Shown here piece by piece: positions 25,413 through 37,174 of a stretch of 64,000 nt of DNA. Within the stretch, counting starts at the first letter, position 1; each line of letters begins with the position of its first letter. The translations under genes were made by a program, and so were the position numbers. This DNA comes from Ruegeria sp. AD91A (GTDB lineage: Bacteria; Pseudomonadota; Alphaproteobacteria; Rhodobacterales; Rhodobacteraceae), in NCBI RefSeq assembly GCF_003443535.1, contig NZ_CP031947.1:679268-743267 (forward strand). Reading direction: 5' to 3'. The notes beneath the pieces were generated by a model. It ran no database searches. It saw nothing but the letters and a program-made list of their open reading frames with translations, and was not told the DNA's origin.

Positions 25413-26928
25413 ATGAACTTTACTCCGCATGGCAAGCATCTGATCGCAGGCAATTGGATTGCAGGTGACGATTTCTTTGCATCACAACCCGCACATGGGC
25501 TATCGCATGACTATTCGAAAGGTCGCATTTCAGACGTCGATGCCGCTGCGCAGGCCGCGGAAGATGCTTTTTGGAGTTATGGCTATTCCACTCGGGAAAA
25601 ACGTGCTGCCTTCCTGAACACCATTGCCGACGAGATCGAAGCGCGCGCCGATGCAATCACCGAGATTGGCACACAGGAAACCGGCCTGCCCGAAGCTCGG
25701 TTGCAAGGTGAGCGAGGCCGCACGTCGGGGCAGCTAAGGCTGTTTGCAACGCATATCATCAGCGGCGATTATCTGGACCGGCGCCACGACGGCGCGCTGC
25801 CGGACCGTGCACCCCTGCCCCGGCCCGGTCTGAAAATGATCCAGCGTCCGATCGGCCCGGTTGCAGTGTTCGGCGCATCAAATTTCCCGTTGGCATTTTC
25901 CACCGCCGGGGGGGGACACCGCCGCCGCACTGGCTGCCGGCTGCCCGGTTGTCGTCAAAGGCCACAGCGCCCATCCTGGCACCGGCGAGATCATCGCTGA
26001 AGCAATCTTCGCTGCTGCTCGCCGTTGCAACATTCATCCCGGTGTTTTCAGCCTGATCCAGGACGGCGGGCCGGCTGTGGGTTCAGCCTTGGTGCAGCAC
26101 CCTCTGATCAAGGCAGTCGGGTTCACCGGGTCGCTTACGGGCGGTCGCGCCCTCTTCGACCTGTGCGCCGCGCGCCGCGAACCGATTCCGTTTTTTGGTG
26201 AGCTTGGATCGGTCAACCCCATGTTCATTCTGGATGCGGCACTCGCGAACCGGGGCGAAGACATCGCCAAAGACTGGGCCGGATCGCTGACCATGGGCGC
26301 AGGTCAGTTCTGCACCAACCCGGGCGTCGTGGTGATACCGGCAGGTGAAGCAACAGACCGTTTCGCCGAGATCGCACGGACCGCATTGACCGAAGTTCCG
26401 GCGCAGACCATGCTGACCGACGGCATCGCCGAAGCCTATCGCAACGGTCAGGCCCGCGTCGCGGAAACCAGTGGCGTTCAGGAGATTCTGACGTCGAAAT
26501 GCGACCAGCGCAACGCAGCCCCCTTCCTTTACCGAACAAGCGCCGCGACATGGCTGGCCAACGAAACCCTCGCAGAAGAGGTGTTTGGCCCGTTGGGCAT
26601 CATCGTTACCGCCGAAACATCGGACGAGATGCGCGACGTCGCGCGCAGCTTGCACGGTCAGTTGACCTGCACGCTGCAAATGGACGAGGCCGACATGGAC
26701 ATGGCCCGGTCCCTGCTGCCGATCCTTGAACGCAAAGCCGGGCGCGTGTTGTCCAATGGCTTCCCCACGGGGGTCGAGGTGTGCGACAGCATGGTCCATG
26801 GCGGCCCCTACCCGGCTTCGACCAATTTCGGTGCCACATCTGTCGGCACATTGTCGATCCGACGTTTCCTGCGTCCTGTTTGCTATCAGAACCTGCCGGA
26901 TGCCTTGTTGCCGGAACGATTCTCGTAG
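25413..26928 (+). pseudogene. 2-ketoglutarate semialdehyde (2,5-dioxovalerate) dehydrogenase, frameshifted
   Basis: Two overlapping frames together encode one aldehyde dehydrogenase. The first (from ATG 25413, MNFTPHGKHLIAGNW) runs to FSTAGG; the second continues GDTAAALAAGCPVVVKGHSAHPG to the end at 26928. The switch is at a run of eight G at 25908-25915. With seven G the product would be 504 residues, the normal size, with Glu in FFGELGSVNP and Cys in GAGQFCTNPG. It would convert ketoglutarate semialdehyde from hydroxyproline to 2-oxoglutarate. The rest of the gene looks conserved, so a recent slip, a phase-variable tract or a base-call error are all possible. Confidence 0.85.
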
Positions 26929-27137
26929 AGCTTCGGGGGAACGCCCGCTCGCCGACACTCTGAGAGCAATAAGCACTGCAGAGGCTGGTGGTTGCATTTG
27001 AAGCCAACCGTCAGCCTCTGACGAGCGATCTTGGTTCATCCTTTCTGTTTCAGCGCCCGCGTAAAAAGGATGGGGCAGAACCGCCACCTTTAAGCCTGCA
27101 TGTTCAACCACGGTATTCTGGTGTTGCGTCCGATCAA

Positions 27138-27422
27138 ATGAGAGCTTTGGCACCGAATTGCTTGAAGAACGGCAAAGGAAAAGGGAGCACGCCCTTCGAT
27201 CCGATTGCGCAGTTTCATTTGGGTAACAGTGCGCTTGCTCATTCGCTGCATGCCAACGCAGACACCGCCCAGTGCGTTGGCACCATGGTCAACTACCTGT
27301 ATGATTTGACCCGCGCGGCCCTGAACCACAAACAATTCGCCAACACCCATGAGATGACCGCCTCCACCGAGACAAAATTCTCCGCTGCATCCACCTCTCT
27401 CTCCATGCTTCAAGAAAGGTAA
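27138..27422 (+). pseudogene. C-terminal remnant of malonyl-CoA decarboxylase
   Basis: A frame open from 26988 ends with sequence like the C terminus of malonyl-CoA decarboxylases: FDPIAQFHLGNSALAHSLHA, then GTMVNYLYDL and NHKQFANTHEMTAS. These correspond to the conserved DPVA-FHL-NGA and NYLYDL-NH blocks. Homology is recognisable only from about 27138; the N-terminal three quarters are missing. The 209 bases between 26929 and 27137 show no gene. It lies six bases before matB, the normal partner in malonate operons, so this is a deleted matA. Confidence 0.7.
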
Positions 27423-27427
27423 ACCTG

Positions 27428-28942
27428 ATGGCTAACCCCCTCTATGACGGCCTGTTCGGCATTCATGCTGGCAAAGGCACACCTTTTTTGCGGCTGCTGG
27501 ATGGGACAACAATCACCCATCAGGGCTTTCTCGGCAACGCGGCGCAGATCGCGCATGTCGCCACGCGTCTGGGTCTGAATCCCGGTGATCGCGTTGCGGC
27601 GCAGGTTGAGAAGTCACCCGAGGCGCTGGCGCTTTATGCAGCTTGCGCCCAAGCCGGTCTGGTGTTCCTACCGCTCAATACCGCCTACACGGTAGATGAA
27701 TTAACCTATTTCATAGAAAACAGTGGAGCCGCACTGATTATCTGTGACGCTAAAAGTGAGGAAAAACTCATCCCTGTCGGCGCGCAGCTGGGGGCGCGAA
27801 TAGAGACCCTGAACGCGGATGGCAGCGGGTCCCTGACAGATCAGGCCGCAACCATGCCGACAAGTTTCGAAACCGTCGCCCGCGATGGCGAGGACCTGGC
27901 CGCGTTCCTCTATACATCGGGAACCACAGGCCGGTCCAAGGGGGCCATGCTGACCCAGAATAATCTGCTGTCGAATGCACGGACACTGATCAAGGAATGG
28001 CGCTTCACCTCGCAGGATGTGCTGCTGCATGCCCTGCCAATCTTCCACACCCACGGGCTGTTCGTCGCGACCAACATCATGCTGGCCGCGGGCGGATGCA
28101 TGATCTGGCTACCAAAATTCGATCTGGATCAAATCATAGACAATTTGCCCTATGCCACGTCGATGATGGGCGTCCCAACCTTCTATACGCGCCTATTGGA
28201 CGACCGCAGCTTTACCAAGGAACTGGCCACCCATATGCGCCTGTTCGTATCGGGATCGGCACCACTGCGGGCGGAAACCCATGTGCAGTTCGAGAAACGA
28301 ACGGGTCATCGCATCCTTGAGCGCTACGGCATGACTGAAACCAACATGAACACGTCAAACCCTTATGACGGCGATCGGCGCGCCGGAACGGTTGGGCACC
28401 CGCTACCCGGGGTCGAACTGAAGATCTGTGATTCAGACGGCAATACCCTGCCCGTGGGCGAGATCGGCGAGATTGAGGTGCGTGGGCCCAACGTCTTCAA
28501 AGGCTATTGGCAGATGCCTGAAAAAACCGCTGCCGAACTGCGCGACAACGGCTTTTTCATCACCGGTGATCTTGGCCGCATCGACGACGATGGCTACGTC
28601 CATATCGTTGGTCGCAACAAGGATCTTATCATTTCGGGCGGTTACAACATTTACCCCAAAGAGATCGAGCTGGTTCTCGATGATCAACCCGGAGTATTGG
28701 AAAGCGCCGTGATCGGCGTGCCGCACCCAGATTTCGGTGAAACGGTTGTTGGTATCATCGTGGCAGAGCCCGGCCAGACTCCCGATCCGGATGCGATAAC
28801 AGAGGCGGTTCGTGAAGGTCTGGCGCGGTTCAAGCATCCGCGCAAGCTGATCGTTGTGGATGAACTTCCCTGCAACACGATGGGCAAGGTTCAAAAGAAC
28901 GTTTTGCGTGACCGATACAAAGACATGTTCATGGCCGTGTGA
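27428..28942 (+). CDS. matB: Malonyl-CoA synthetase
   Basis: A 504-residue acyl-CoA synthetase of the ANL superfamily. Motifs are YTSGTTGRSKGAML (about residues 161-174), the RYGMTETNMN adenylate-binding block near 300 and the catalytic Lys in NTMGKVQKN near the C terminus. The overall sequence (PTFYTRLLDDRSF, SGSAPLRAETHVQFEKRTGH) matches MatB proteins that activate malonate with ATP and CoA. The gene is intact although its usual partner, malonyl-CoA decarboxylase, survives only as a fragment just upstream. MatB could then feed malonyl-CoA to biosynthesis or to a decarboxylase encoded elsewhere. Confidence 0.85.
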   Translation: MANPLYDGLFGIHAGKGTPFLRLLDGTTITHQGFLGNAAQIAHVATRLGLNPGDRVAAQVEKSPEALALYAACAQAGLVFLPLNTAYTVDELTYFIENSGAALIICDAKSEEKLIPVGAQLGARIETLNADGSGSLTDQAATMPTSFETVARDGEDLAAFLYTSGTTGRSKGAMLTQNNLLSNARTLIKEWRFTSQDVLLHALPIFHTHGLFVATNIMLAAGGCMIWLPKFDLDQIIDNLPYATSMMGVPTFYTRLLDDRSFTKELATHMRLFVSGSAPLRAETHVQFEKRTGHRILERYGMTETNMNTSNPYDGDRRAGTVGHPLPGVELKICDSDGNTLPVGEIGEIEVRGPNVFKGYWQMPEKTAAELRDNGFFITGDLGRIDDDGYVHIVGRNKDLIISGGYNIYPKEIELVLDDQPGVLESAVIGVPHPDFGETVVGIIVAEPGQTPDPDAITEAVREGLARFKHPRKLIVVDELPCNTMGKVQKNVLRDRYKDMFMAV

Positions 28943-29114
28943 GTGAGTCTCCGCAAAACGGAAATCTACGGGCCCTGAGCCGAACTGGGCGTCGTGATCG
29001 GCAAAGACGCAAAAAACGTGACAGCATCCGAAGTGGTGTATCGCGTCGACAACGGTCTGTCGGAGCATGATTGCGGCATAGCGGGCATTAGCGGATGCAG
29101 CCCCCTGAAAAGAT

Positions 29115-29146
29115 AATCAGGCGAGGGTGTCCTCGCCTGATTTTTT
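29115..29146. terminator. Strong terminator between matB and katG
   Basis: AATCAGGCGAGG (29115-29126) pairs perfectly with CCTCGCCTGATT (29131-29142) over a GTGT loop, followed by TTTT. Its place between convergent genes suggests bidirectional use. The 170 bases between matB and the hairpin show no gene. Confidence 0.85.
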
Positions 29147-29152
29147 CATGTG

Positions 29153-31351
<2,199 letters not shown>

Positions 31352-31393
31352 TTACCTAGGGGTTCAGATATCTTGACTCGTACCTTACAGCTT

Positions 31394-31422
31394 CGATAAT
31401 TGGAAATTTGTAATTACTATCG
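31394..31422. promoter_or_regulatory. Probable OxyR-binding region between katG and oxyR
   Basis: CGATA at 31394-31398 is inverted as TATCG at 31418-31422 across an AT-rich spacer that itself contains ATT/AAT half sites. This long AT-rich dyad in a divergent LysR/target promoter is the expected form of an OxyR site. It lies 19 bases before the oxyR start. Confidence 0.5.
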
Positions 31423-31440
31423 TTGCGATTAGTTTTTCAT

Positions 31441-32373
31441 ATGAAAGCACTCACGCTTAAACACCTGCGCTATTTCGAGGCGCTCGCCACGCACGGCCAC
31501 TTTGGAAAGGCCGCCGCGGCCAGTGCGATATCGCAGCCCGCGCTTTCCATACAAATCAAAGAGCTGGAAGCAATCATGGGTGGGCCGCTGGTCGAACGCG
31601 CGGCCCGTCAAACCCGCCTGACAGCACTTGGCGAAGACGTGCTGAAACATGGCCGCGAAATCCTGACCCGGGTCGAGGATTTGGGGAATTTGGTGCAATC
31701 CCCCTCAGGCCCCTTGTCCGGCCGCATCAGAATCGGGGTCATTCCCACGGTTGCACCTTATTTGCTGCCCTCGATCATCAAAGCTTTGTCGCAACGTTTC
31801 CCGCAACTGACCATCGAACCAAAGGAAACGATAACCAAGACGTTAATCGGTGAAATACTGGATTCAAAACTGGATTTTGGCGTCGTTGCCCTGCCTGTCT
31901 CGGAACCCAACCTCCGAGAATTCTCGCTGTTCAACGAAGACTTTCTGCTGGTTCGCCCGGCGCAGGATGCCAAGCTGCCGATGCCAAGTTCCTCGCAGCT
32001 CAGAACCATGCGCCTGCTTTTGCTGGAAGAGGGGCATTGCTTCAGGGATCAGGCCCTGTCCTTCTGCTCAATCCGCAATATCGAACCGCAGCACATCATG
32101 GAGGGCAGTTCGCTTTCCACACTGGTTCAGATGGTCGGCGCCGGCATCGGTGTAACTCTGATACCGGAAATGGCGGTTGGGCTGGAAACCCGATCCGCGG
32201 ATGTGTCCATTTCCCGGTTTCAGGACACACCGCCAACGCGGACGATTGGTCTGATCTGGCGAAAGACCAACCCGCTTAGCGAAAATCTATTGAAGATCGG
32301 CGCAATCATCCGCAAAACAGCGGAAGAAAACACGTGGGGCATGAAACCACCGCAACCCAAAGCTATCAGCTGA
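31441..32373 (+). CDS. oxyR: Hydrogen-peroxide-sensing LysR-family regulator
   Basis: A 310-residue LysR protein with an N-terminal HTH (GKAAAASAISQPALSIQIKE, about residues 22-41). The two redox cysteines are at positions equivalent to E. coli Cys199/Cys208: Cys200 in EEGHCFRDQ and Cys209 in LSFCSI. Disulfide formation by peroxide would switch on katG next door. ATG 31441 (MKALTLKHLRYFEAL) is the family start; the frame opens six codons earlier. Confidence 0.9.
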   Translation: MKALTLKHLRYFEALATHGHFGKAAAASAISQPALSIQIKELEAIMGGPLVERAARQTRLTALGEDVLKHGREILTRVEDLGNLVQSPSGPLSGRIRIGVIPTVAPYLLPSIIKALSQRFPQLTIEPKETITKTLIGEILDSKLDFGVVALPVSEPNLREFSLFNEDFLLVRPAQDAKLPMPSSSQLRTMRLLLLEEGHCFRDQALSFCSIRNIEPQHIMEGSSLSTLVQMVGAGIGVTLIPEMAVGLETRSADVSISRFQDTPPTRTIGLIWRKTNPLSENLLKIGAIIRKTAEENTWGMKPPQPKAIS

Positions 32374-32422
32374 CCCCCCAAAACGTTGTTCCACGGCACG
32401 GAGCCAAACCCGCCGCAACCCA

Positions 32423-33004
32423 TCAGTCGTCACCCGTATAAAAGCCGATCACATCATTCTCGGTCGTTGCGCCAAGACCGTTCAGCAATCGGTTGGAATA
32501 GTTGAAATAGGCGCAGACCTGGTTGACCTCCAGGATCTCTCCGTCTTCACAGCCTGCGATCTTGAGCACTTCGAAGTCGGACTTGACCATTTTACCGACA
32601 TCCGTCGTCAGCTTGGCGGCATAGCGCAGCAGCGCCAGTTCTTTACCTTCGAATTCATCCTCGGGCCGATGGGCCTTGAGCGCGACAAAAATCCGGTCGC
32701 TGTGCGGCTGGTCCTTCAGCAGGTTGCGCACGTTCATGAAGTGATGGGTCAGTGAATAGGTGCAATTATTCAGGATCGAAGTATAGCTGGCGACAACCTC
32801 GAGAAACCAGAATGGCAACTGGTTGTCATCGGAATGCAGGACCGAACGATACAGCGTCACATGCCCGGCCATCGTTTCGGGGCGCAATGAATGCACACGC
32901 ATGACCGTGTCAACCGTGCCATGAGGGGTGCGGGCCTTGTCCAGCAACTCTTTCAGGCGGCCGTCGGCCTTGCCGTCCGAGATCATCTCGATCCAAGCAC
33001 TCAT
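32423..33004 (-). CDS. Peroxidase-related protein, carboxymuconolactone decarboxylase/AhpD-like fold
   Basis: The 193-residue protein resembles the uncharacterised peroxidase-related branch of the AhpD/CMD superfamily. The core NNCTYSLTHHFMNV has a single Cys plus His, in place of the CxxC-His of true AhpD. ATG 33004 (MSAWIEMISDG) follows a good AGGAG; the frame continues upstream. It lies convergent to oxyR and near an oxygenase cluster with a second AhpD-like gene at 35320. Redox defence or ring-cleavage chemistry are both conceivable. Confidence 0.7.
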   Translation of the reverse strand: MSAWIEMISDGKADGRLKELLDKARTPHGTVDTVMRVHSLRPETMAGHVTLYRSVLHSDDNQLPFWFLEVVASYTSILNNCTYSLTHHFMNVRNLLKDQPHSDRIFVALKAHRPEDEFEGKELALLRYAAKLTTDVGKMVKSDFEVLKIAGCEDGEILEVNQVCAYFNYSNRLLNGLGATTENDVIGFYTGDD

Positions 33005-33157
33005 TTCTATGTCTCCTGTCCTGTTCGGGCCCAGCTTATGAACAAAGCCCCCAAGCATGTGAGTTAATTTTTTTCTTAAGGTGAAATTTTTTCTGGATCA
33101 CAGAAACATGAAAGATGTAAAACACCAACGCGGGGGATTTGTTGAGGATCAGCGGAA

Positions 33158-34264
33158 ATGCACAGTCCAGAGCTCATGGCGGGTGCTGAAAACCTGTTGT
33201 TCAGATGCGGTGGCCTGACGGCGGGCGACCAGTTGCTTGTGGTCTGCGAAGATGCGGCCAACGGTTATTATGATGCCGAGATCACAGGGGCTATCGTCGA
33301 CTGTGCCCGACAAAACCGGATCAAAACCGCAGTTCGAACTCTCCCATTCGAACCCATGGGTCCCTTGGTGCCTGAAGAGCTGAAATCGGTGATGAAGTCG
33401 GCGGACTGCACCCTGTTTCTGTCCCGCACCGGCGATCAGATAAGGTTCGACGCGGGCATGGAGGACGTCCGGCCCATCATGTCGTATGCGCTGGACGCCG
33501 GAATGCTGGCGTCGGGTTTCGGGCGAGCCAACTACACCGGGTTCGTCGAGCTGAAAAACGCTGTCAACACGCTGCTAACCAACGCCGGGCGCATCCACGT
33601 GACCTGCCCGCTTGGCACCAACTTCGCTGGCCCGGGCGCCGCCTTCCCGCCATCAGGTGCCACGGATGTCAGCATCACGCGTTTTCCGATGTCGGTTTTT
33701 GCCCCGGTTCCCGCGCAGGGGTTCTCTGGTGTGCTGGTTCAGGACGGGTTTCTGGTCGGCACCGGATCGAAGTTCTATGAACCATACGGCTGTGACCTGC
33801 GAGAACCGCTGACCATCCGGTTCGAAAACAACCGCCTGACCGGTTTTGACGGCCATCCCATGGATGTGCATTGCGCGCAGATGCATTACGAAAAGGTCGG
33901 TCGGATGTTCGGTCTTGATCCCCTGACCATGCATTCCTGGCACGCAGGTATCCATCCGGGCTGCGCCTATACCACCCCTGCCCAAAGCAGCTTTGAACGT
34001 TGGAGCGGATCTGCCTTTGGCAATCCGCGCCTGCTGCACTTTCACACTTGCGGGCATTATGCGCCGGGTGAGATTTCACTCAACGTGCTGGATCCCACGA
34101 TCCGGGTGGATGGTGTTGCAATCTGGGATACCGGTGTTCTCCGGGCCGATCTGTTGCCAGGTGGAACGGAAATCCTAGAACAGTATCCCTGTATCAAAGC
34201 GGTGTTCGACGACCCGGCCCGACACGTAGGCCAGAGCGCGAACGGGCGCTTGTCGGCCGGTTGA
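33158..34264 (+). CDS. M29-aminopeptidase/NicX-like metalloenzyme
   Basis: The 368-residue protein recalls the family that joins M29 leucyl aminopeptidases with 2,5-dihydroxypyridine 5,6-dioxygenase (NicX). Candidate metal ligands cluster in MHSWHAGIHPG (about residues 257-267) and LHFHTCGHYAPGEIS (about 294-308). No signal peptide is seen. Its stop abuts the stop of the convergent Rieske oxygenase gene without a spare base (TGA-TCA). The context of oxygenase, AhpD-like protein and importer favours a catabolic over a peptidase role, but the assignment is tentative. Confidence 0.5.
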   Translation: MHSPELMAGAENLLFRCGGLTAGDQLLVVCEDAANGYYDAEITGAIVDCARQNRIKTAVRTLPFEPMGPLVPEELKSVMKSADCTLFLSRTGDQIRFDAGMEDVRPIMSYALDAGMLASGFGRANYTGFVELKNAVNTLLTNAGRIHVTCPLGTNFAGPGAAFPPSGATDVSITRFPMSVFAPVPAQGFSGVLVQDGFLVGTGSKFYEPYGCDLREPLTIRFENNRLTGFDGHPMDVHCAQMHYEKVGRMFGLDPLTMHSWHAGIHPGCAYTTPAQSSFERWSGSAFGNPRLLHFHTCGHYAPGEISLNVLDPTIRVDGVAIWDTGVLRADLLPGGTEILEQYPCIKAVFDDPARHVGQSANGRLSAG

Positions 34265-35314
34265 TCAGCCAGCCTCCTGCGCAATCAGTTTTGCAACCCG
34301 CGCGCGGAAGCGCATCGCGCCCGCGTCCAGCCCGAGGTTGATATAGCCGGTCTTGCGCCGTGCCATGCCTGTTTGGACGTATTCCAGAACCTCTTTGTCC
34401 TCGTTGAAGGCCATGATCGCGCCCTCAAACATGCGCTGCGACATGGCTGCGTCATCCGCGTGCATGTTGCGGTGCTGGAACCAGAAATACCGAGAGGTTT
34501 CCGCATCGACCGGCGTGATGAAATTGTACGAAATGTTCACAAAGGCATTGGGCGACATCGGTCGATCCGCCCCGCCCTCATCCGTCGGAGTGTAAACGGA
34601 CATGTTGATCGCCGTGGACGGCAGACGGCATTCGTAATGCTGCTTGCGGTCACAACTTGGCCCAAACGGCAGTATCGGCGCGTAGTAGGGCGGCGCGGGT
34701 TCGTCCGCGATCCAGCGCGAAACAATGACACCGCTTTCGGTTTCTTCAAGATCCAGCGGGCGGTTGTCGGTCCCTGCCCCGGCAAACGAGGTCAGATGCA
34801 CCCAGGCCACATGGCTTGGATCCAGCAGGTTGTCGATGATGTAAAGGTAGTGGCACGCCATCTCCATCGCTCCGGTCCGGGTCTTGCCCCAGGACGGGTT
34901 GTCGAAATTGGGGATATCGATGATATCGTCAGTGCTGGCGTTATCCGGGTCTCCCATCCAGAGCCACAGAAACCCCCAGCGATCTTCGGCCGGGAAGGCA
35001 TGCACGGCGGCGCGGCGCGGAGGATTGTCCAGCTGTGTTGGGGCGCTGACGCATTCACCGCCGCAGCCGAAAGTCAGACCGTGATAGCCGCAAACCACAT
35101 GGTCCCCTTCAATGGTGCCCCGAGACAGCGGCAGCTTTCTATGCGGGCAAGCGTCCTCCAACGCGATCGCTTTGCCTGTTGTGTCACGATAGACTACTAT
35201 CTCTTCGCCCAGCATTCGCACGGCGCTCAGGCTGCGGCCAAAATCCTCGGACCGTCCGGCGACATACCAGCTGTTGCGAACAAACCCCTCTGCTCCGGCC
35301 AGATCAGGACGCAT
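34265..35314 (-). CDS. Rieske non-haem iron oxygenase, VanA-like oxygenase subunit
   Basis: The 349-residue protein has an N-terminal Rieske domain with Cys56/His58 (DACPHRKL) and Cys75/His78 (VVCGYHGLTF) for the 2Fe-2S centre. The mononuclear iron motif follows in DNLLDPSHVAWVH with His168 and His173. It resembles O-/N-demethylase and ring-hydroxylating oxygenases of the vanillate demethylase group. No reductase gene lies nearby, so electrons must come from one encoded elsewhere. It is last in the operon ATPase-permease-AhpD-like-oxygenase. Confidence 0.85.
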   Translation of the reverse strand: MRPDLAGAEGFVRNSWYVAGRSEDFGRSLSAVRMLGEEIVVYRDTTGKAIALEDACPHRKLPLSRGTIEGDHVVCGYHGLTFGCGGECVSAPTQLDNPPRRAAVHAFPAEDRWGFLWLWMGDPDNASTDDIIDIPNFDNPSWGKTRTGAMEMACHYLYIIDNLLDPSHVAWVHLTSFAGAGTDNRPLDLEETESGVIVSRWIADEPAPPYYAPILPFGPSCDRKQHYECRLPSTAINMSVYTPTDEGGADRPMSPNAFVNISYNFITPVDAETSRYFWFQHRNMHADDAAMSQRMFEGAIMAFNEDKEVLEYVQTGMARRKTGYINLGLDAGAMRFRARVAKLIAQEAG

Positions 35315-35319
35315 GTTTC

Positions 35320-35655
35320 TTACTCCGAAAACACATCAAAAGCCTTGAGCGCCTTGGCGCTATACGCATAGGACGGCCCTCCGCCCATATAGGTGGCCAT
35401 GGCCAACGCCTCGCACATCTCTTCGCGGGTAGCGCCCAGCCGGACCAGCGAACGCACATGAAATCCAATGCAACTGTCGCAGCGGGTCGCGATCGCAATG
35501 CCAAGCGCCATGAACTCCTTGGTTTTCTCGCTCAGCGCTCCATCGGTCTTGGCGGCCTTTCCCATGATGCCAAAGCCGCGCACTGTTTCAGGCACCTCCT
35601 TTGAAAAGGCCCCGATATTGGCCTCGGTCTCGGCCATGAAATCTTTCCAGTCCAT
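35320..35655 (-). CDS. AhpD/carboxymuconolactone decarboxylase family protein
   Basis: The 111-residue protein has the canonical redox motif in RCDSCIGFHVRSLVRLGAT (CxxC then His, residues about 58-66). Such proteins act as thiol peroxidase partners or as lactone decarboxylases. It sits five bases before the Rieske gene and ten after the permease, so it belongs to the same operon; its exact function there is unknown. Confidence 0.85.
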   Translation of the reverse strand: MDWKDFMAETEANIGAFSKEVPETVRGFGIMGKAAKTDGALSEKTKEFMALGIAIATRCDSCIGFHVRSLVRLGATREEMCEALAMATYMGGGPSYAYSAKALKAFDVFSE

Positions 35656-35665
35656 TTTTTACTCC

Positions 35666-36424
35666 TTATCCGCGCTCGTCCGCGCCCATGCGACGCTCCA
35701 GCCAGCGCACCCCGGCTGAGATGATCAGAACCAGGATCAGATACTCGAAAATCAGCAGGGTATAGATTTCCAGTGGGCGGTATTCCGTCACCACCAACTC
35801 ATTCGCGCGGCGGGTCAGTTCCTGCATCCCGATGACGCTGGCGAAGGCGCTCATCTTGACGATGTAGATGAACTGGTTTGCCAGCGGCGGCAGAATACGC
35901 CGGATTGCCTGTGGCAGGATCACGTAGCGCATGGTCTGCACATAGTTCAGCCCAATGGTTTGCGCCGCCTCGCGCTGGCCTCGGGCAATGGATTGAATCC
36001 CCGCGCGGTAGATTTCGGCAGTAAAGGCACTGTCAGAAATCGCCAACGTAAGGATCGCACCCCAAAAGGGATCAATGGGGATGTTCACCCCCATGGACTG
36101 AAACACGATCGGCAAGCCGTAAAACACCCAAAACAACATCGGCAGCAGAGGGATGGCGCGGATGAACTCCACGTAAATTCGGTTAAGCATCCGCCAGCCG
36201 CGTTTCTCGGACAACCCCGGCAAGGCGACCAGCAGCCCGATGACGATCGAAATAACGGCAGCGATCAACGAAATCTGGATCGTCGCGCCCATGCCCGAGA
36301 TCAAGAATTTCACATTGGTCCAACCCGACGCCGTGGTCGGATCGATCACGTACCAGCCCCAGGTCTGGGACGACGAACATCCTGCCAGCAGAAAAAGTGG
36401 AAGAATCAGAAGAGTTTTTTTCAT
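35666..36424 (-). CDS. Amino-acid-type ABC permease with an N-terminal lipobox-like segment
   Basis: A 252-residue PAAT-type permease. The EAA loop is visible as AEIYRAGIQSIARGQREAAQ and IGL in the middle. Unusually, it begins with MKKTLLILPLFLLAGCSSS: a basic start, a short hydrophobic stretch and the lipobox Leu-Ala-Gly-Cys16. That looks like a lipoprotein signal followed by a periplasmic linker before the first transmembrane helix. Only one permease gene is present, so the channel may be a homodimer. It lies nine bases behind the ATPase gene. Confidence 0.8.
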   Translation of the reverse strand: MKKTLLILPLFLLAGCSSSQTWGWYVIDPTTASGWTNVKFLISGMGATIQISLIAAVISIVIGLLVALPGLSEKRGWRMLNRIYVEFIRAIPLLPMLFWVFYGLPIVFQSMGVNIPIDPFWGAILTLAISDSAFTAEIYRAGIQSIARGQREAAQTIGLNYVQTMRYVILPQAIRRILPPLANQFIYIVKMSAFASVIGMQELTRRANELVVTEYRPLEIYTLLIFEYLILVLIISAGVRWLERRMGADERG

Positions 36425-36433
36425 CGGCTCCAC

Positions 36434-37174
36434 TCAGTGCTGCAAAATCTGGCTGAGGAATTGGCGGCACCGTTCGGATTGAGGTGCCGTGAAGAAATGT
36501 TCGGGGTTGCCTTCCTCGACAATTTCGCCTGCATCCATGAAGATCATCTTGTCCGCCACCTTGCGGGCAAATCCCATCTCGTGCGTGACAACCACCATGG
36601 TCATGCCCTCATTCGCCAGTTCGACCATCACATCCAGCACTTCCGAAATCATCTCGGGGTCCAGCGCCGAAGTGGGTTCATCAAACAACAAGACGCGCGG
36701 CTCCATGCACAGGGATCGCGCTATGGCGACGCGTTGCTGCTGACCGCCCGACAACTGAATGGGCTTTTTTTCGGCCTGATCGGGAATATGCACCCGATCC
36801 AGATAATGACGTGCTTTTTCCTCTGCCTCTTTGCGGCTTAGACCGCGCGCTTTGACCGGGCCCAAGGTCAGGTTCTCCAACACGGTCAGATGAGGGAACA
36901 GGTTGAATTGCTGGAACACCATGCCGACCTCGGACCGGATTCTGGCCACGGATTTTGCCTCATCCGTCAACTCGATCCCATCTACGCGAATGGTTCCTTT
37001 CTGGTGCTTTTCCAACTGGTTGATACATCGCACAACAGTGGATTTTCCTGACCCGGACGGTCCGCAGATCACCACCTTTTCGCCGCTGTTAACTGTCAGA
37101 TTGATATCTTTGAGAACGTGAAACGTGTCGAACCACTTGTTCACGCCCACAAGTTCGATTGCGGCGTCTGGCAT
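36434..37174 (-). CDS. Amino-acid-type ABC transporter ATP-binding subunit
   Basis: A 246-residue GlnQ/HisP-type ATPase with Walker [11 protein letters not shown]-loop VFQQFNLF, signature [15 protein letters not shown], Walker [15 protein letters not shown] and switch VVTHEMGFA. The start is ATG 37174 ([15 protein letters not shown]); the frame is open far upstream but that part overlaps the divergent binding-protein gene. It is the first gene of the minus-strand operon with permease, AhpD-like protein and Rieske oxygenase. Confidence 0.9.
   Translation of the reverse strand: MPDAAIELVGVNKWFDTFHVLKDINLTVNSGEKVVICGPSGSGKSTVVRCINQLEKHQKGTIRVDGIELTDEAKSVARIRSEVGMVFQQFNLFPHLTVLENLTLGPVKARGLSRKEAEEKARHYLDRVHIPDQAEKKPIQLSGGQQQRVAIARSLCMEPRVLLFDEPTSALDPEMISEVLDVMVELANEGMTMVVVTHEMGFARKVADKMIFMDAGEIVEEGNPEHFFTAPQSERCRQFLSQILQH

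Noticed and set aside
34373..35371. 332-codon open frame opposite the Rieske oxygenase
   Set aside because: Antisense shadow; the minus strand carries both iron-binding motifs.
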